64,000 nucleotides of DNA, from positions 62,001 to 126,000 of the forward strand of contig UQIF01000002.1 in NCBI GenBank assembly GCA_900540955.1, written 5' to 3'. The notes under the pieces were generated by a model. It did not search any database. It saw only the letters and a program-made list of their open reading frames with translations, and had not been told where the DNA came from. Origin of the DNA: an uncultured Olsenella sp. Lineage in GTDB: Bacteria > Actinomycetota > Coriobacteriia > Coriobacteriales > Atopobiaceae. Of the stretch, positions 33,149 through 41,326 are shown one piece after another (within the stretch, counting starts at the first letter, position 1; each line of letters starts with the position of its first letter). Position numbers and translations under genes: made by a program.

Positions 33149-35410
33149 ATGGAATCGCTCTACACAAAGTACCGCCCACAGACGTTCGAGCAGGTCGTCG
33201 GCCAAAAACACGTGGTCGAGACGCTCATGCGCGCTGTTTCGGAGCACAAGACGAGCCACGCGTACCTCTTTTGCGGACCGCGAGGCACGGGCAAGACCAC
33301 CATGGCGCGCCTGCTTGCCAAGGCCCTCATGTGCGAGAAGGGCGAGGGCCTGCCTGACGGCACTTGCGAGCAGTGCCGCCTGATCGCCGCCGGCGAGCAC
33401 CCCGACGTGGCCGAGCTCGATGCCGCGTCGCGCACCGGCGTGGACAACGTCCGCGACGAGATCATCAGCCGCGTCAACTATGCCCCGACGATGGGCCGCT
33501 GCAAGGTCTACATCATCGACGAGGTCCATATGCTGACCACGGCGGCGTTCAACGCGCTGCTGAAGACGCTTGAGGAGCCGCCCGAGCACGTCGTCTTCAT
33601 CATGTGCACGACCGACCCCCAGAAGGTCCTGCCCACGATTCTCTCGCGCGTGCAGCGCTTCGATTTCCACTCGATCGCGCCCGACGAGATGCAGGCGCAC
33701 CTCGCCTATGTGTGCGGCCGCGAGGGCTTCACCTTCGACGACGCCGCGCTCGAGCTCGTCGTGCGCCACGCGCGCGGCGGCATGCGCGACGCGCTGACCT
33801 CCTTGGAGCAGCTCAGCGTCTTTGGCAACGGCCACATCGGCGTCAAGGCGGCGCAGGACTTCCTGGGCGAGGTCTCCGGGTCTGTTCTGGGCACCACGGC
33901 GACGGCGCTCGCGCAGCGAGACGTGCCGACGCTCTTTTCCGAGGTCGAGAAGCTCGTGGGGTCCGGTCGCGACCTGCTCCAGTTCACGCGTGAGCTCGCG
34001 GCGCACGTCCGCGACGTGTACGTCGTGTCGGTCGCGCCCGACGTCCCGGGCGTGGTCTCGGCGACGGGGGAGGCGCTCGACGCCCTGCGCGAGGAGGCGG
34101 CCGCGTTCGGCTCTCCCGACCGCGTGGCCCGCACGCTCACCGTTCTCGGCGACGCCTCGAGCGAGATGCGCACCGCCACCAACCAGCGGCTCGTTCTGGA
34201 GATCGCCTTCACAAGAATTGCCCGACCCGAGGCCGATTTGACCGTGGACGCGCTGGCCGACCGCCTCGCCGCCCTTGAGCAGAAGCTGGCAAGAGGTGCG
34301 TTCGCTACGGCGCCTGCCGCCACTCCTGCCGCCGCGCCGGCGCCTCAGCCCGCGCCCGTGCCGATGCCGCAGCCCGCCGCCGTCCCGCAGCCCGCGCCGG
34401 CGGCATCGGCCCCGTCCGTCCCGGCTTCGGCGCCCCAGACCGCTGCGCCTGCCGCGCCGCAGGTTCCCGCGGCACCGAGACCCGCGCCTTCTGCCCCCGC
34501 CCCTGCCGCCCCGGCGCCACGGCCGATCCCGTCCTCCGCTCCCATGGCGCCCGCCGCGCTTCAGCGCGCCTGGAAGCAGGTCGTCGACGGCCCGCTGAAG
34601 CAATCCCCGGCAAAGCGTTCGCTGCTCCTGGCCGCGTCGCCTGTCTCGGATGACGGCGAGACGCTCACGGTCGGCCTGCCCGCGGGCTCCGGCTTTGCGC
34701 TCAGGATGCTCGAGCGCGGCGATGTCCGCTCGGTGGTCGATCCCGCCGTGCACGCCGTATTCGGCCACAGGAAAGTCGTGTTTACCGAGGTGGGGACGCC
34801 CAAGGCGCCCGCCGTCCAGGCTGCTCCTGCTCCCGCCCCGGCTCCGCGTCCTGTCGCGCCCCAGAGGCCCGCGCCCGCGGCGGCACCCGCGCCCCGTCCC
34901 GCCCCGGCGTCCGTCCCGCAGTCTGCTCCGGCGCCCATGTCCGCGACGCCGCTGCCCCCCGAGCCCGAGTACGTTCCCGACTCCGCTTACGCGGACGCGC
35001 CCTCCGAGGCGCTTGGCGCCGATTACCCGATGCCGTGGGACGACCCCTCGGCGGCCCCGGCACCCGTTCCCGCGCCCGCTCCGGCAGCCCCGCAGCCTGC
35101 GCCGGCATCCATGCCTGCGCCCCAGCCCCCTGCGAGCGCGCCCGCTCCGGCGCCTGCGCCGACCGCCGTCGCCCCCCAGGCCGAGCCCGCGGCGCCCGTA
35201 GCGGCTCCCGCCGACCTCGCCCCGGAGTTCAGCGACATTCTGGCAGGCCTCACCGACGTGTTCGGCGCGCCGACCAATGTTTCTGTAGAGAAGCCCGCCG
35301 CCGAGGAGGACGACGCCGACGTCTCGTATGATGACGAGGGCGCCGAGGCCGACTCGGCCGACGGCTCCGAGTTCGCCGACGAGCCGACGGACGACGCCGA
35401 CGACGAGTAA
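33149..35410 (+). CDS. dnaX: DNA polymerase III subunits gamma and tau
   Basis: Clamp-loader ATPase of the replisome, 753 aa. Walker A GPRGTGKT is at 43-50, Walker B/DEVH at 124-127 (YIIDEVHMLT), and the SRC-equivalent reads SRVQRFDF. The zinc module has Cys62, Cys73 and Cys76; the fourth expected cysteine is replaced (C-EKGEGLPDGT-C-EQ-C). Domain III ends near residue 380. From there the protein has two very long Pro/Ala linkers (about 385-470 and 550-710) flanking a folded block (LQRAWKQVVDGPLKQSPAKR…, about 470-545), and an acidic C-terminus. The tail is low-complexity. It heads the classic dnaX-ybaB-recR order. Confidence 0.95.
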   Translation: MESLYTKYRPQTFEQVVGQKHVVETLMRAVSEHKTSHAYLFCGPRGTGKTTMARLLAKALMCEKGEGLPDGTCEQCRLIAAGEHPDVAELDAASRTGVDNVRDEIISRVNYAPTMGRCKVYIIDEVHMLTTAAFNALLKTLEEPPEHVVFIMCTTDPQKVLPTILSRVQRFDFHSIAPDEMQAHLAYVCGREGFTFDDAALELVVRHARGGMRDALTSLEQLSVFGNGHIGVKAAQDFLGEVSGSVLGTTATALAQRDVPTLFSEVEKLVGSGRDLLQFTRELAAHVRDVYVVSVAPDVPGVVSATGEALDALREEAAAFGSPDRVARTLTVLGDASSEMRTATNQRLVLEIAFTRIARPEADLTVDALADRLAALEQKLARGAFATAPAATPAAAPAPQPAPVPMPQPAAVPQPAPAASAPSVPASAPQTAAPAAPQVPAAPRPAPSAPAPAAPAPRPIPSSAPMAPAALQRAWKQVVDGPLKQSPAKRSLLLAASPVSDDGETLTVGLPAGSGFALRMLERGDVRSVVDPAVHAVFGHRKVVFTEVGTPKAPAVQAAPAPAPAPRPVAPQRPAPAAAPAPRPAPASVPQSAPAPMSATPLPPEPEYVPDSAYADAPSEALGADYPMPWDDPSAAPAPVPAPAPAAPQPAPASMPAPQPPASAPAPAPAPTAVAPQAEPAAPVAAPADLAPEFSDILAGLTDVFGAPTNVSVEKPAAEEDDADVSYDDEGAEADSADGSEFADEPTDDADDE

Positions 35411-35488
35411 CCCGTGGTCGGGTTGCTCGCCGCAACAAGTAACCAACCGCGCCCTTCTTTCCAGAAGGCCGAACCGAGAGGATCGAAG

Positions 35489-35824
35489 ATGTCCAAGGGA
35501 TTCAACATGGGCGGCATGAACCGCAACCAGATGATGGCCCAGGCCCGCAAGATGCAGGAGCAGCTCCTCGCCGCCCAGCAGCGCGCCTCCGAGACCGAGG
35601 TCACCGCCAGCACCGGCGGCGGCATGGTCAAGGTCACCGCGACCGGCGACATGCGCATCACCGGCGTGACCATCGACCCCGAGGCCGTGGACCCCGAGGA
35701 CGTCGAGATGCTGCAGGACATGGTCCTGGCCGCCGTCAACGACGCCCTCGAGCAGGCCGAGCAGATGGCGAGCAAGCAGATGAGCGCCGTGACCGGCGGC
35801 CTCAACATCCCGGGCCTTTTCTAG
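35489..35824 (+). CDS. YbaB/EbfC family nucleoid-associated protein
   Basis: 111 aa from ATG 35489, with GAGAGGATCG before it. It shows the family pattern: an N-terminal Met/Gln-rich helix (NMGGMNRNQMMAQARKMQEQ), then GGGMVKVTATGDMRITGVTIDPEAVD and a C-terminal helix. It binds DNA as a dimer. It sits between dnaX and recR, the usual order. Confidence 0.95.
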   Translation: MSKGFNMGGMNRNQMMAQARKMQEQLLAAQQRASETEVTASTGGGMVKVTATGDMRITGVTIDPEAVDPEDVEMLQDMVLAAVNDALEQAEQMASKQMSAVTGGLNIPGLF

Positions 35825-35849
35825 GCCGCGCCGGAACCCGGTCTAACGA

Positions 35850-36458
35850 ATGGACTGCCAGGCAAACGACGGCCACGCGCTGCAGCGTCTTCTGGACGAG
35901 CTGGGCAGGCTCCCGGGCATCGGCCCGAAGTCGGCCCAGCGCATCGCGTACTACCTGCTCGAGGCCGACGCCGAGGAGGCAAGGCGCCTTGCCCGCGCGA
36001 TCCTCGAGGTCAAGCAGCAGGTGCACTTCTGCCCCGTGTGCTTCTCGTACGCCACGCGCGAGAAGTGCGACGTCTGCGAGGACCCGAGCCGCGACCGCTC
36101 CACGATCTGCGTTGTCGGCGAGCCGCGCGACGTGCAGGCGATCGAGCGCACGGGCACGTACCGCGGCCTCTACCACGTGCTCGGCGGCGTCATCAGCCCC
36201 ATGGATAAGATCGGCCCCGACCAGCTCCACGTCCGTGAGCTGCTGGCGCGCCTCGCGTCCGACGAGGTGGGCGAGGTGATCTTGGCCACGAACCCCGACG
36301 TCGAGGGCGAGACGACCGCCACCTACCTGGCCCGACAGATCCACCCGCTCGGCATCCGCGTCACCCGCCTGGCGAGCGGCCTGCCCGTGGGCGGCGATCT
36401 AGAGTATGCCGACGAGGTCACCCTTGGCCGCGCCATCGAGGCCCGCCGCGAACTCTAA
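35850..36458 (+). CDS. recR: recombination protein RecR
   Basis: 202 aa. It acts with RecF/RecO in RecA loading at gaps. The HhH motif LPGIGPKSAQRIAYYLL is near residue 21, the C4 zinc finger is CPVC…CDVC (about 60-75), and a Toprim domain (ICVVGEPRDVQAIE … ILATNPDVEGE) and the C-terminal region ASGLPVGGDLEYADE complete it. The start ATG 35850 is 25 nt after ybaB and has a weak ribosome site (GAACCCGG), as expected for coupled translation. The last gene of the dnaX unit. Confidence 0.96.
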   Translation: MDCQANDGHALQRLLDELGRLPGIGPKSAQRIAYYLLEADAEEARRLARAILEVKQQVHFCPVCFSYATREKCDVCEDPSRDRSTICVVGEPRDVQAIERTGTYRGLYHVLGGVISPMDKIGPDQLHVRELLARLASDEVGEVILATNPDVEGETTATYLARQIHPLGIRVTRLASGLPVGGDLEYADEVTLGRAIEARREL

Positions 36459-36470
36459 TTAGCGAGTTGA

Positions 36471-36508
36471 GCGCGCCCGGAACAGCAGCTGTTCCGGGCG
36501 CGCCTGCT
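36471..36508 (+). terminator. long hairpin after recR, probable terminator
   Basis: GCGCGCCCGGAACAGC (36471-36486) pairs perfectly with GCTGTTCCGGGCGCGC (36488-36503). The T run is poor (CTGCTGTTTG). Confidence 0.6.
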
Positions 36509-36641
36509 GTTTGCGCCGCGTATTTGCAGGCCACGCGCAAAGCGCCGCCCTCACGGCCCGTCTACGGGCGCGGCGTATAATCACCCCTGAACCGCAGCTC
36601 AATCACAGCGCGCCCTCGCGGCGCGACGGGAGGATTCGAAC

Positions 36642-37424
36642 ATGCCTTTTAGCGAGAACAAGCCCCGTCCCAGCGACGCAGGCCCCTCGAGGATCACCAC
36701 GCTCCACGCCGGCCAAGGCGCCGAGGTCACCACGCGCAAGAACGCGGCGCACGCCGCCGATCTGGCGCGACGCAACGCCGAGCGCCGGTTCAATAAGCGC
36801 CACTCGTCCGACAGGCTCTCGGCCGCCGCGGGCCGCGCGAGCAAGCGCCTGGGCGCCGAGGAGGGCACCGTTTCCGTCCCCGAGGGCCCCGAGCGCACAA
36901 AGAAGAACATCTTCATCATCGTGGGAGGCGCGATTCTCGCCCTCGTGGTGCTCTTCTTCCTCGTTCGCTGCGTCACGTCGGCGCTCACGCCCAAGCCGAC
37001 GGCAGCCGGCCAGGGCCAGGACCTCGAGCAGCCTGGTGAGCCCGCCCAGGACCAGACAACGTCCGACGGCGAGGTGTCCATCCACGGCGTGAAGTACTCC
37101 CTTGCGCAGGATGAGGACGGCGCCTGGGTCGTGCTTGCCAACGGGGCCGAGAACTTCCTCGGCGGAGGGGAGCAGGGCATCCGCCTTGCCGGCACGCCGT
37201 CGGGCCTCATCGTGTACAACGGCGCGCTCGTGATCCCGGAGAGCCTCGAGGACGGCTGGGACGTCATCGCCTACATGCCGGCCGACGGTTCGATGCCCAT
37301 ACAGGTCGCGGACGCCGACGGCAACGTCGTCCATGGATCCGGCTCGATCGTCTCCGCCGCGCTCGACGGGTCTTCCGTCGTCGTTACCGACTCAACGGGA
37401 GCAACTACGAACGTTGCTCTGTAG
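36642..37424 (+). CDS. single-pass membrane protein of unknown function
   Basis: 260 aa, ATG after CGGGAGG. The basic cytoplasmic N-terminus (about 85 residues, rich in Arg/Lys/Ala) is followed by one membrane helix (NIFIIVGGAILALVVLFFLV, about 88-107), a short acidic linker, and a small beta-rich outside domain from about 140 (GEVSIHGVKYSLAQDEDGAWVV … DSTGATTNVAL). No family is recognised. The gap after it up to tRNA-Asp carries an imperfect hairpin (GAATTTC / GAAATTC). Confidence 0.6.
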   Translation: MPFSENKPRPSDAGPSRITTLHAGQGAEVTTRKNAAHAADLARRNAERRFNKRHSSDRLSAAAGRASKRLGAEEGTVSVPEGPERTKKNIFIIVGGAILALVVLFFLVRCVTSALTPKPTAAGQGQDLEQPGEPAQDQTTSDGEVSIHGVKYSLAQDEDGAWVVLANGAENFLGGGEQGIRLAGTPSGLIVYNGALVIPESLEDGWDVIAYMPADGSMPIQVADADGNVVHGSGSIVSAALDGSSVVVTDSTGATTNVAL

Positions 37425-37499
37425 CTGGGAAAACGCTCACGGACCGAGCCCTTCTCAAAAAGAATTTCTTGCCCAGCAAAACTTTTTTGAAATTCCCAC

Positions 37500-37528
37500 T
37501 AGACACGGCCGCGCGAGCCATGTAATAA
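37500..37528 (+). promoter_or_regulatory. promoter of tRNA-Asp
   Basis: TAGACA (37500-37505), a 17-bp spacer, then TAATAA (37523-37528), about 20 nt before the tRNA start. Confidence 0.55.
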
Positions 37529-37549
37529 TACTCCTCGCGCAAGGCGCAC

Positions 37550-37626
37550 GGGGTGTTAGCTCAGCTGGTTAGAGCGCCGGCCTGTCACGTCGGAGGTCGA
37601 GGGTTCGAGTCCCTTACATCCCGCCA
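37550..37626 (+). tRNA. tRNA-Asp (anticodon GTC)
   Basis: 77 nt with encoded CCA. GGGGTGT pairs with ACATCCC (one G-T), the anticodon loop is CTGTCAC, and the T loop is GGTTCGAGTCC. Confidence 0.97.
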
Positions 37627-37638
37627 TTGCACCAGATG

Positions 37639-37664
37639 AGGGCCCTCTTCGGAGGGCCCTTTTT
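37639..37664 (+). terminator. terminator of tRNA-Asp
   Basis: AGGGCCCTC-TTCG-GAGGGCCCT is followed by TTTTT (to 37664). A perfect 9-bp stem with a UUCG tetraloop. Confidence 0.95.
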
Positions 37665-37774
37665 CGTATGCCGGTCATGTCATAGCGCGGCCCTTTAGTG
37701 CCGCGGTTTGCGCCGCCCGAACCTCGGTGCGCTATCATATCGCCGACACATTCGCACAACGACGGGATCGGTGC

Positions 37775-38467
37775 ATGCAGCCAAGTGCTTCCGCAGACAT
37801 CAAGCAGATCGCGGTGTTCGACTACGACGGCACGTGCGTCGACGGGCAGTCGGGGTCCCTCTTTACCGCCTACCTGCTCACCCACGGCATGATGAAGCTC
37901 CCCCGCGCCCTGCGTCTGCTTTGGTGGGGGGCTCGCTACAAGCTCCACCTCCCGTACAGGCAGGACGAGGCCCGCGAGCTCGTGTTCGGTGCGCTGGGCG
38001 AGATGAGCCCCGAGCGCATCGCCGAGGTCATGCGCGCGTTCCACGACGAGGTCCTTGCAAAGAAGTACCGTCCCGCCGCCATTGCCGAGGTCGCGCGCCG
38101 CCACGCCGAGGGCTGCGTCACGCTGCTCGTCTCGGCGACCTTCGACGTCATCGCGGGCGCGGCGGCCGAGGTCCTCGGCGTCGACGCCGTCCTCGCCACG
38201 CAGATGCAGAAGGACGCCTCGGGCCGCTACACCGGGCGCGTGGACGGGATCGTCGTCGCGGGTGAGCAGAAGTTCCGCGCCGTGGCGAAGTGGTGCGACG
38301 AGCGCTACGGCGCCGGCGCGTGGCGCCTCGCGTACGCCTACGGCGACCACCACACCGATGAGGACCTTCTTTCCCGCGCGGGCGAGGCGTTCGCGGTCTG
38401 CCCGGGCCAGACCCTCAAGTCCGCTGCAAAGAAGCGCGGCTGGCAGATCCTGGACTGGGACGAGTAG
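37775..38467 (+). CDS. HAD superfamily IB phosphatase (SerB-like)
   Basis: 230 aa from ATG 37775 (GACGGGATCGG before it). HAD motif I VFDYDGTCVDG has the nucleophile Asp and the acid/base Asp; motif II is the Ser in TLLVSATFD, and motif III/IV is AYGDHHTDEDLL. Cap type and length match phosphoserine-phosphatase-like HAD-IB enzymes, which also hydrolyse other phosphomonoesters. The last base of its stop codon is the first base of the GTG start of the next gene, so the two are coupled. Confidence 0.85.
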   Translation: MQPSASADIKQIAVFDYDGTCVDGQSGSLFTAYLLTHGMMKLPRALRLLWWGARYKLHLPYRQDEARELVFGALGEMSPERIAEVMRAFHDEVLAKKYRPAAIAEVARRHAEGCVTLLVSATFDVIAGAAAEVLGVDAVLATQMQKDASGRYTGRVDGIVVAGEQKFRAVAKWCDERYGAGAWRLAYAYGDHHTDEDLLSRAGEAFAVCPGQTLKSAAKKRGWQILDWDE

Positions 38468-39339
38468 TGGCAAAGGACGACGACGCGCTCGACGGGGAGC
38501 TTCTTGTCGAATATAGAAAGAAGGTCCGCCGGCAGGGGAGCGAGCTCTATCGCGATTTGCCGTGGCGCAGGACGCGCGACCCTTACGAGATTTGGATCAG
38601 CGAGGTCATGCTCCAGCAGACCCAGGTGAGCCGGGTCGACGGGCGCTGGCAGCGCTGGCTCGCGCGATTTGCCGATGTCCGCGCGCTTGCCGCCGCCGAC
38701 GCGGCGGACGTGCTCGACGAGTGGCAAGGCCTGGGGTACAACCGCCGGGCGCTCGCGGTGCACCGAGCTGCCCAGGCGGTGGCCGAGGCGGGCGGCGAGT
38801 TTCCCAAAGGCGAGCGCGAGCTGCGCGCGCTTCCCGGCATCGGCCCCGCGACCGCGGCCGGCATCCGCGCCTTCGCGTTTGACCTCCACGGCGTGTACCT
38901 CGAGACAAACGTGCGCACCGTCCTTCTCCACGAGCTTTTGCCCGGCCGGGAGGATGTGCCGGACCGTGAGCTGGCGGTGCTCGCCAACGCCACGTGCCCG
39001 CCCGACGGCGGCTTTACCGACGATCCTGCCGATGACCCCCGCAGCTGGTATTACGCTCTTCTTGACTACGGCGCCTACCTCAAGCGCACGGTGCCCAACC
39101 CCTCGCGCCGATCGCGCGCGCACGCCAAGCAGTCCCGCTTCGAGGGCTCGAGGCGCCAGAAGCGTGCCGCCCTCGTGCGGGCCCTTCTTGCCAGGCGAGG
39201 GGGCGCGGCGGCGGCCGAGCTTATCGCCGCCGTGCGAGCCGAGGGCATTGAGCTGGACGAAGGCCTCGCCGGGGAGCTCCTGCGCGAGCTCGCCTCTGAG
39301 GGATTCTGCCGCGCCGCCGGTGAGCTCTGGCTTCCTTAG
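38467..39339 (+). CDS. MutY-like A/G-specific adenine glycosylase lacking the [4Fe-4S] cysteines
   Basis: 290 aa, GTG start at 38467 overlapping the previous TAG by one base. The HhH-GPD glycosylase fold is clear: ISEVMLQQTQVSRV with the catalytic Glu46, and helix-hairpin-helix LPGIGPATAAGI at 122-133. The position normally held by the catalytic Asp (D-G/T-NV) is Glu146 in LETNV. All four cysteines of the C-x6-C-x2-C-x5 cluster loop are absent (the region reads LKRTVPNPSRRSRAH). The NUDIX-like C-terminal domain that recognises 8-oxoG is also missing, although a short winged-helix-like tail remains. Clusterless MutY homologues are known in some anaerobes. Full function is uncertain. Confidence 0.8.
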   Translation: MAKDDDALDGELLVEYRKKVRRQGSELYRDLPWRRTRDPYEIWISEVMLQQTQVSRVDGRWQRWLARFADVRALAAADAADVLDEWQGLGYNRRALAVHRAAQAVAEAGGEFPKGERELRALPGIGPATAAGIRAFAFDLHGVYLETNVRTVLLHELLPGREDVPDRELAVLANATCPPDGGFTDDPADDPRSWYYALLDYGAYLKRTVPNPSRRSRAHAKQSRFEGSRRQKRAALVRALLARRGGAAAAELIAAVRAEGIELDEGLAGELLRELASEGFCRAAGELWLP

Positions 39340-39529
39340 CAAAACCGAGCCTTCGCTCAAGCTTTTCGTGAGCGCGGATAGCCGGGTTATCGCTACGGAA
39401 GATAACGAATCCCCGCAATCAAGGGGCTATGCCGGGTCGGGCTTGCGGCCTAGTATTCATAAGCGACAAGCAAGTGCCAACGCAAACCACCTCGCCGCCG
39501 CGCGCGGCGCCAACGAAAGGAATCCCAAA

Positions 39530-40849
39530 ATGCCGTTCCAGCTCGATCCCACCTTTGCCCAGGACCCCGCCAAGCACTTCGACACCCTTCAGATCCACGC
39601 CGGCCTCGAGCCTGACCCGACCACCGGCGCCGCGGCGCTGCCGATCTACGCCTCCGCCGCGTTCCAGTTCGACTCCGCCCCCGATGCCGCCGCCAAGTTC
39701 GCACTCTCCAAGCCGGGTAACGTCTACGGCCGCCTGACCAACACCACCACCGACGCGGTCGCCGCCCGCGTGGCCGCCATCGAGGGCGCCGCCGGCGCCG
39801 TCGCCGTCGCCTCCGGCCACGCCGCCGAGATCTTGGCCCTCACCAACATCGTGGGCGCCGGCGACCACATCGTCGCCTCCGACTCGCTCTACGGCGGCAC
39901 TTGGAACATCTTCCTGCACACGCTGGGCGACCTCGGCGTCGAGACCACCTTCGTCGAGAACAACGACATCGACGCCTTCGTGGCCGCCACCAAGGAGAAC
40001 ACCAAGCTCTGGTACGTCGAGACTATCGGCAACCCGCTGGTCGACGTGGCAGATGTCCCTGCCATCGTCGAGGCCGCGAACTCGCTGAAGGAGCCTGTGC
40101 CCGTTTTCGTCGACAACACCTTCGCCACCCCGTACCTCTACCGCCCGGCCGATGACGGCGCGGCAGTCGTCATCGAGTCGCTGACCAAGTGGATCGGCGG
40201 CCACGGCGCGACGCTCGGCGGCGCCGTGATCGACACCGGCAAGTTCGACTGGAAGAAGACCCCGGGCAAGTTCCCGACCCTCACCGAGCCCGACCCCTCC
40301 TATCACGGCCTCGTCTTTGCCGACGCCGCCCCGGCCGCGCCCTTCTCGACGCGTGTTCTGGCCAACAAGCTGCGCGACTTCGGCCCCACGCTCTCTCCGT
40401 ACGCGGCACAGCTCATCGGCATCGGCATCGAGACGCTCTCGCTGCGCGCCCAGCGCCACTCCGACAACGCCCTTGCCGTCGCCAAGTACCTCGAGAGCCA
40501 CCCGAAGGTCAGCTGGGTCCGCTATTCCGGCCTCGAGAACGACCCGAGCCACGAGGTCGCCTCGCGCATCCTGCACAACGGCTTCGGCGGCGTGGTGGTC
40601 TTCGGCGTCAAGGGCGGCCGCGACGCCGGCCTGAAGGTCGTGGACAACGTCAAGCTCTTCACGCACCTGGCCAACGTGGGCGACGCCAAGTCCCTCATCA
40701 TCCACCCTGCTTCGACCACGCACTCCCAGCTCACCCCTGAGCAGCTCAAGGCGGCCCACCTTACCGAGGACCTCATCCGCCTCTCGGTGGGCATCGAGAA
40801 CGTCGACGACATCATCGCCGACCTCGACCAGGCCCTCGAGAACGCCTAA
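39530..40849 (+). CDS. metY: O-acetylhomoserine sulfhydrylase
   Basis: PLP enzyme that joins O-acetylhomoserine with sulphide to give homocysteine. 439 aa from ATG 39530, which follows GAAAGGA; a longer open frame reaching back over mutY is not coding. The Cys/Met-metabolism PLP family signature is visible, with the Schiff-base lysine at Lys220 in ESLTKWIGGHG. N-terminal FDTLQIHAGLEPDPTTGA and YGRLTNTTTDAV are typical of MetY/Met17 rather than of cystathionine gamma-synthases, which are shorter. With MetA-Glu111 at 22.5 kb it gives a direct sulfhydrylation route. A -10-like TAGTATTCAT lies about 75 nt upstream. Confidence 0.95.
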   Translation: MPFQLDPTFAQDPAKHFDTLQIHAGLEPDPTTGAAALPIYASAAFQFDSAPDAAAKFALSKPGNVYGRLTNTTTDAVAARVAAIEGAAGAVAVASGHAAEILALTNIVGAGDHIVASDSLYGGTWNIFLHTLGDLGVETTFVENNDIDAFVAATKENTKLWYVETIGNPLVDVADVPAIVEAANSLKEPVPVFVDNTFATPYLYRPADDGAAVVIESLTKWIGGHGATLGGAVIDTGKFDWKKTPGKFPTLTEPDPSYHGLVFADAAPAAPFSTRVLANKLRDFGPTLSPYAAQLIGIGIETLSLRAQRHSDNALAVAKYLESHPKVSWVRYSGLENDPSHEVASRILHNGFGGVVVFGVKGGRDAGLKVVDNVKLFTHLANVGDAKSLIIHPASTTHSQLTPEQLKAAHLTEDLIRLSVGIENVDDIIADLDQALENA

Positions 40850-40875
40850 ACCGGCTGAGCATCATCGACTCGGAG

Positions 40876-40914
40876 CGCCCCGGTGCCGCGAACGCGGCCC
40901 CGGGGTGTTTTCTT
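40876..40914 (+). terminator. terminator of metY
   Basis: Nested stems CGCCCCGG / CCGGGGTG and GCCGC / GCGGC (40876-40907) are followed by TTTTCTT. Confidence 0.85.
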
Positions 40915-40976
40915 GTCCTGCGGTTGACGCGCGACTGCGCACTTCGGGCCTTCGGGCTACGTCAAGGAGCCTTCCT

Positions 40977-41128
40977 GCGCGCAAGTGCGCTCCGGGCCAC
41001 GCAAAAACGGAACAGATTCGGAACTCTGGCTGGGAACGGCAAACCGTTAACTGGGCTTTTGCGATGGAGAGCCAAGCGGGATGCTCTTCTGTCCGCAAAA
41101 ACACGTAGCCCGGAGGCGCTGAGGGCGC
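40977..41128. repeat. intergenic inverted-end repeat element, copy C
   Basis: It lies in the 477-bp gap between metY and glgB. The left arm 40977-41008 (…CTCCGGGCCACGCAAAAAC) is inverted at 41095-41128 (GCAAAAACACGTAGCCCGGAG…). The core contains AACTGGGCTTTTGCG (41049-41063), which recurs in copies D1 and D2. A partial extra arm (CTTCGGGCTACGTC) is at about 40950. The rest of the gap to 41326 is probably the glgB promoter region; no sure -35/-10 pair was found. Confidence 0.7.
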
Positions 41129-41326
41129 AGGCCGAAGCTGCTGCGTAGCCAAAAGGCACAAACTGCGCATCCGCCACCCCCCAACGCCTACCTAGTCCGT
41201 TGGCGCATTCGCGGATTAGCGTGGACGAACCGTGGAGAAAACTGCTAAAACTGACTATGTGTCAAAACGCGATGGGAGCTGCGGCGCATTTGGGCCGCGG
41301 CAAGGGATGAGCGACAGGAGCGTTCG

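Noticed and set aside
36625..36645. GGGAGGATTCGAAC resembling part of a tRNA T arm
   Set aside because: No acceptor, anticodon or matching stem nearby. It is the ribosome site of the gene at 36642.
38669..40849. 726-codon frame joining an out-of-frame reading of mutY to metY
   Set aside because: The first 287 codons are a shadow of mutY. metY starts at ATG 39530 with its own ribosome site.
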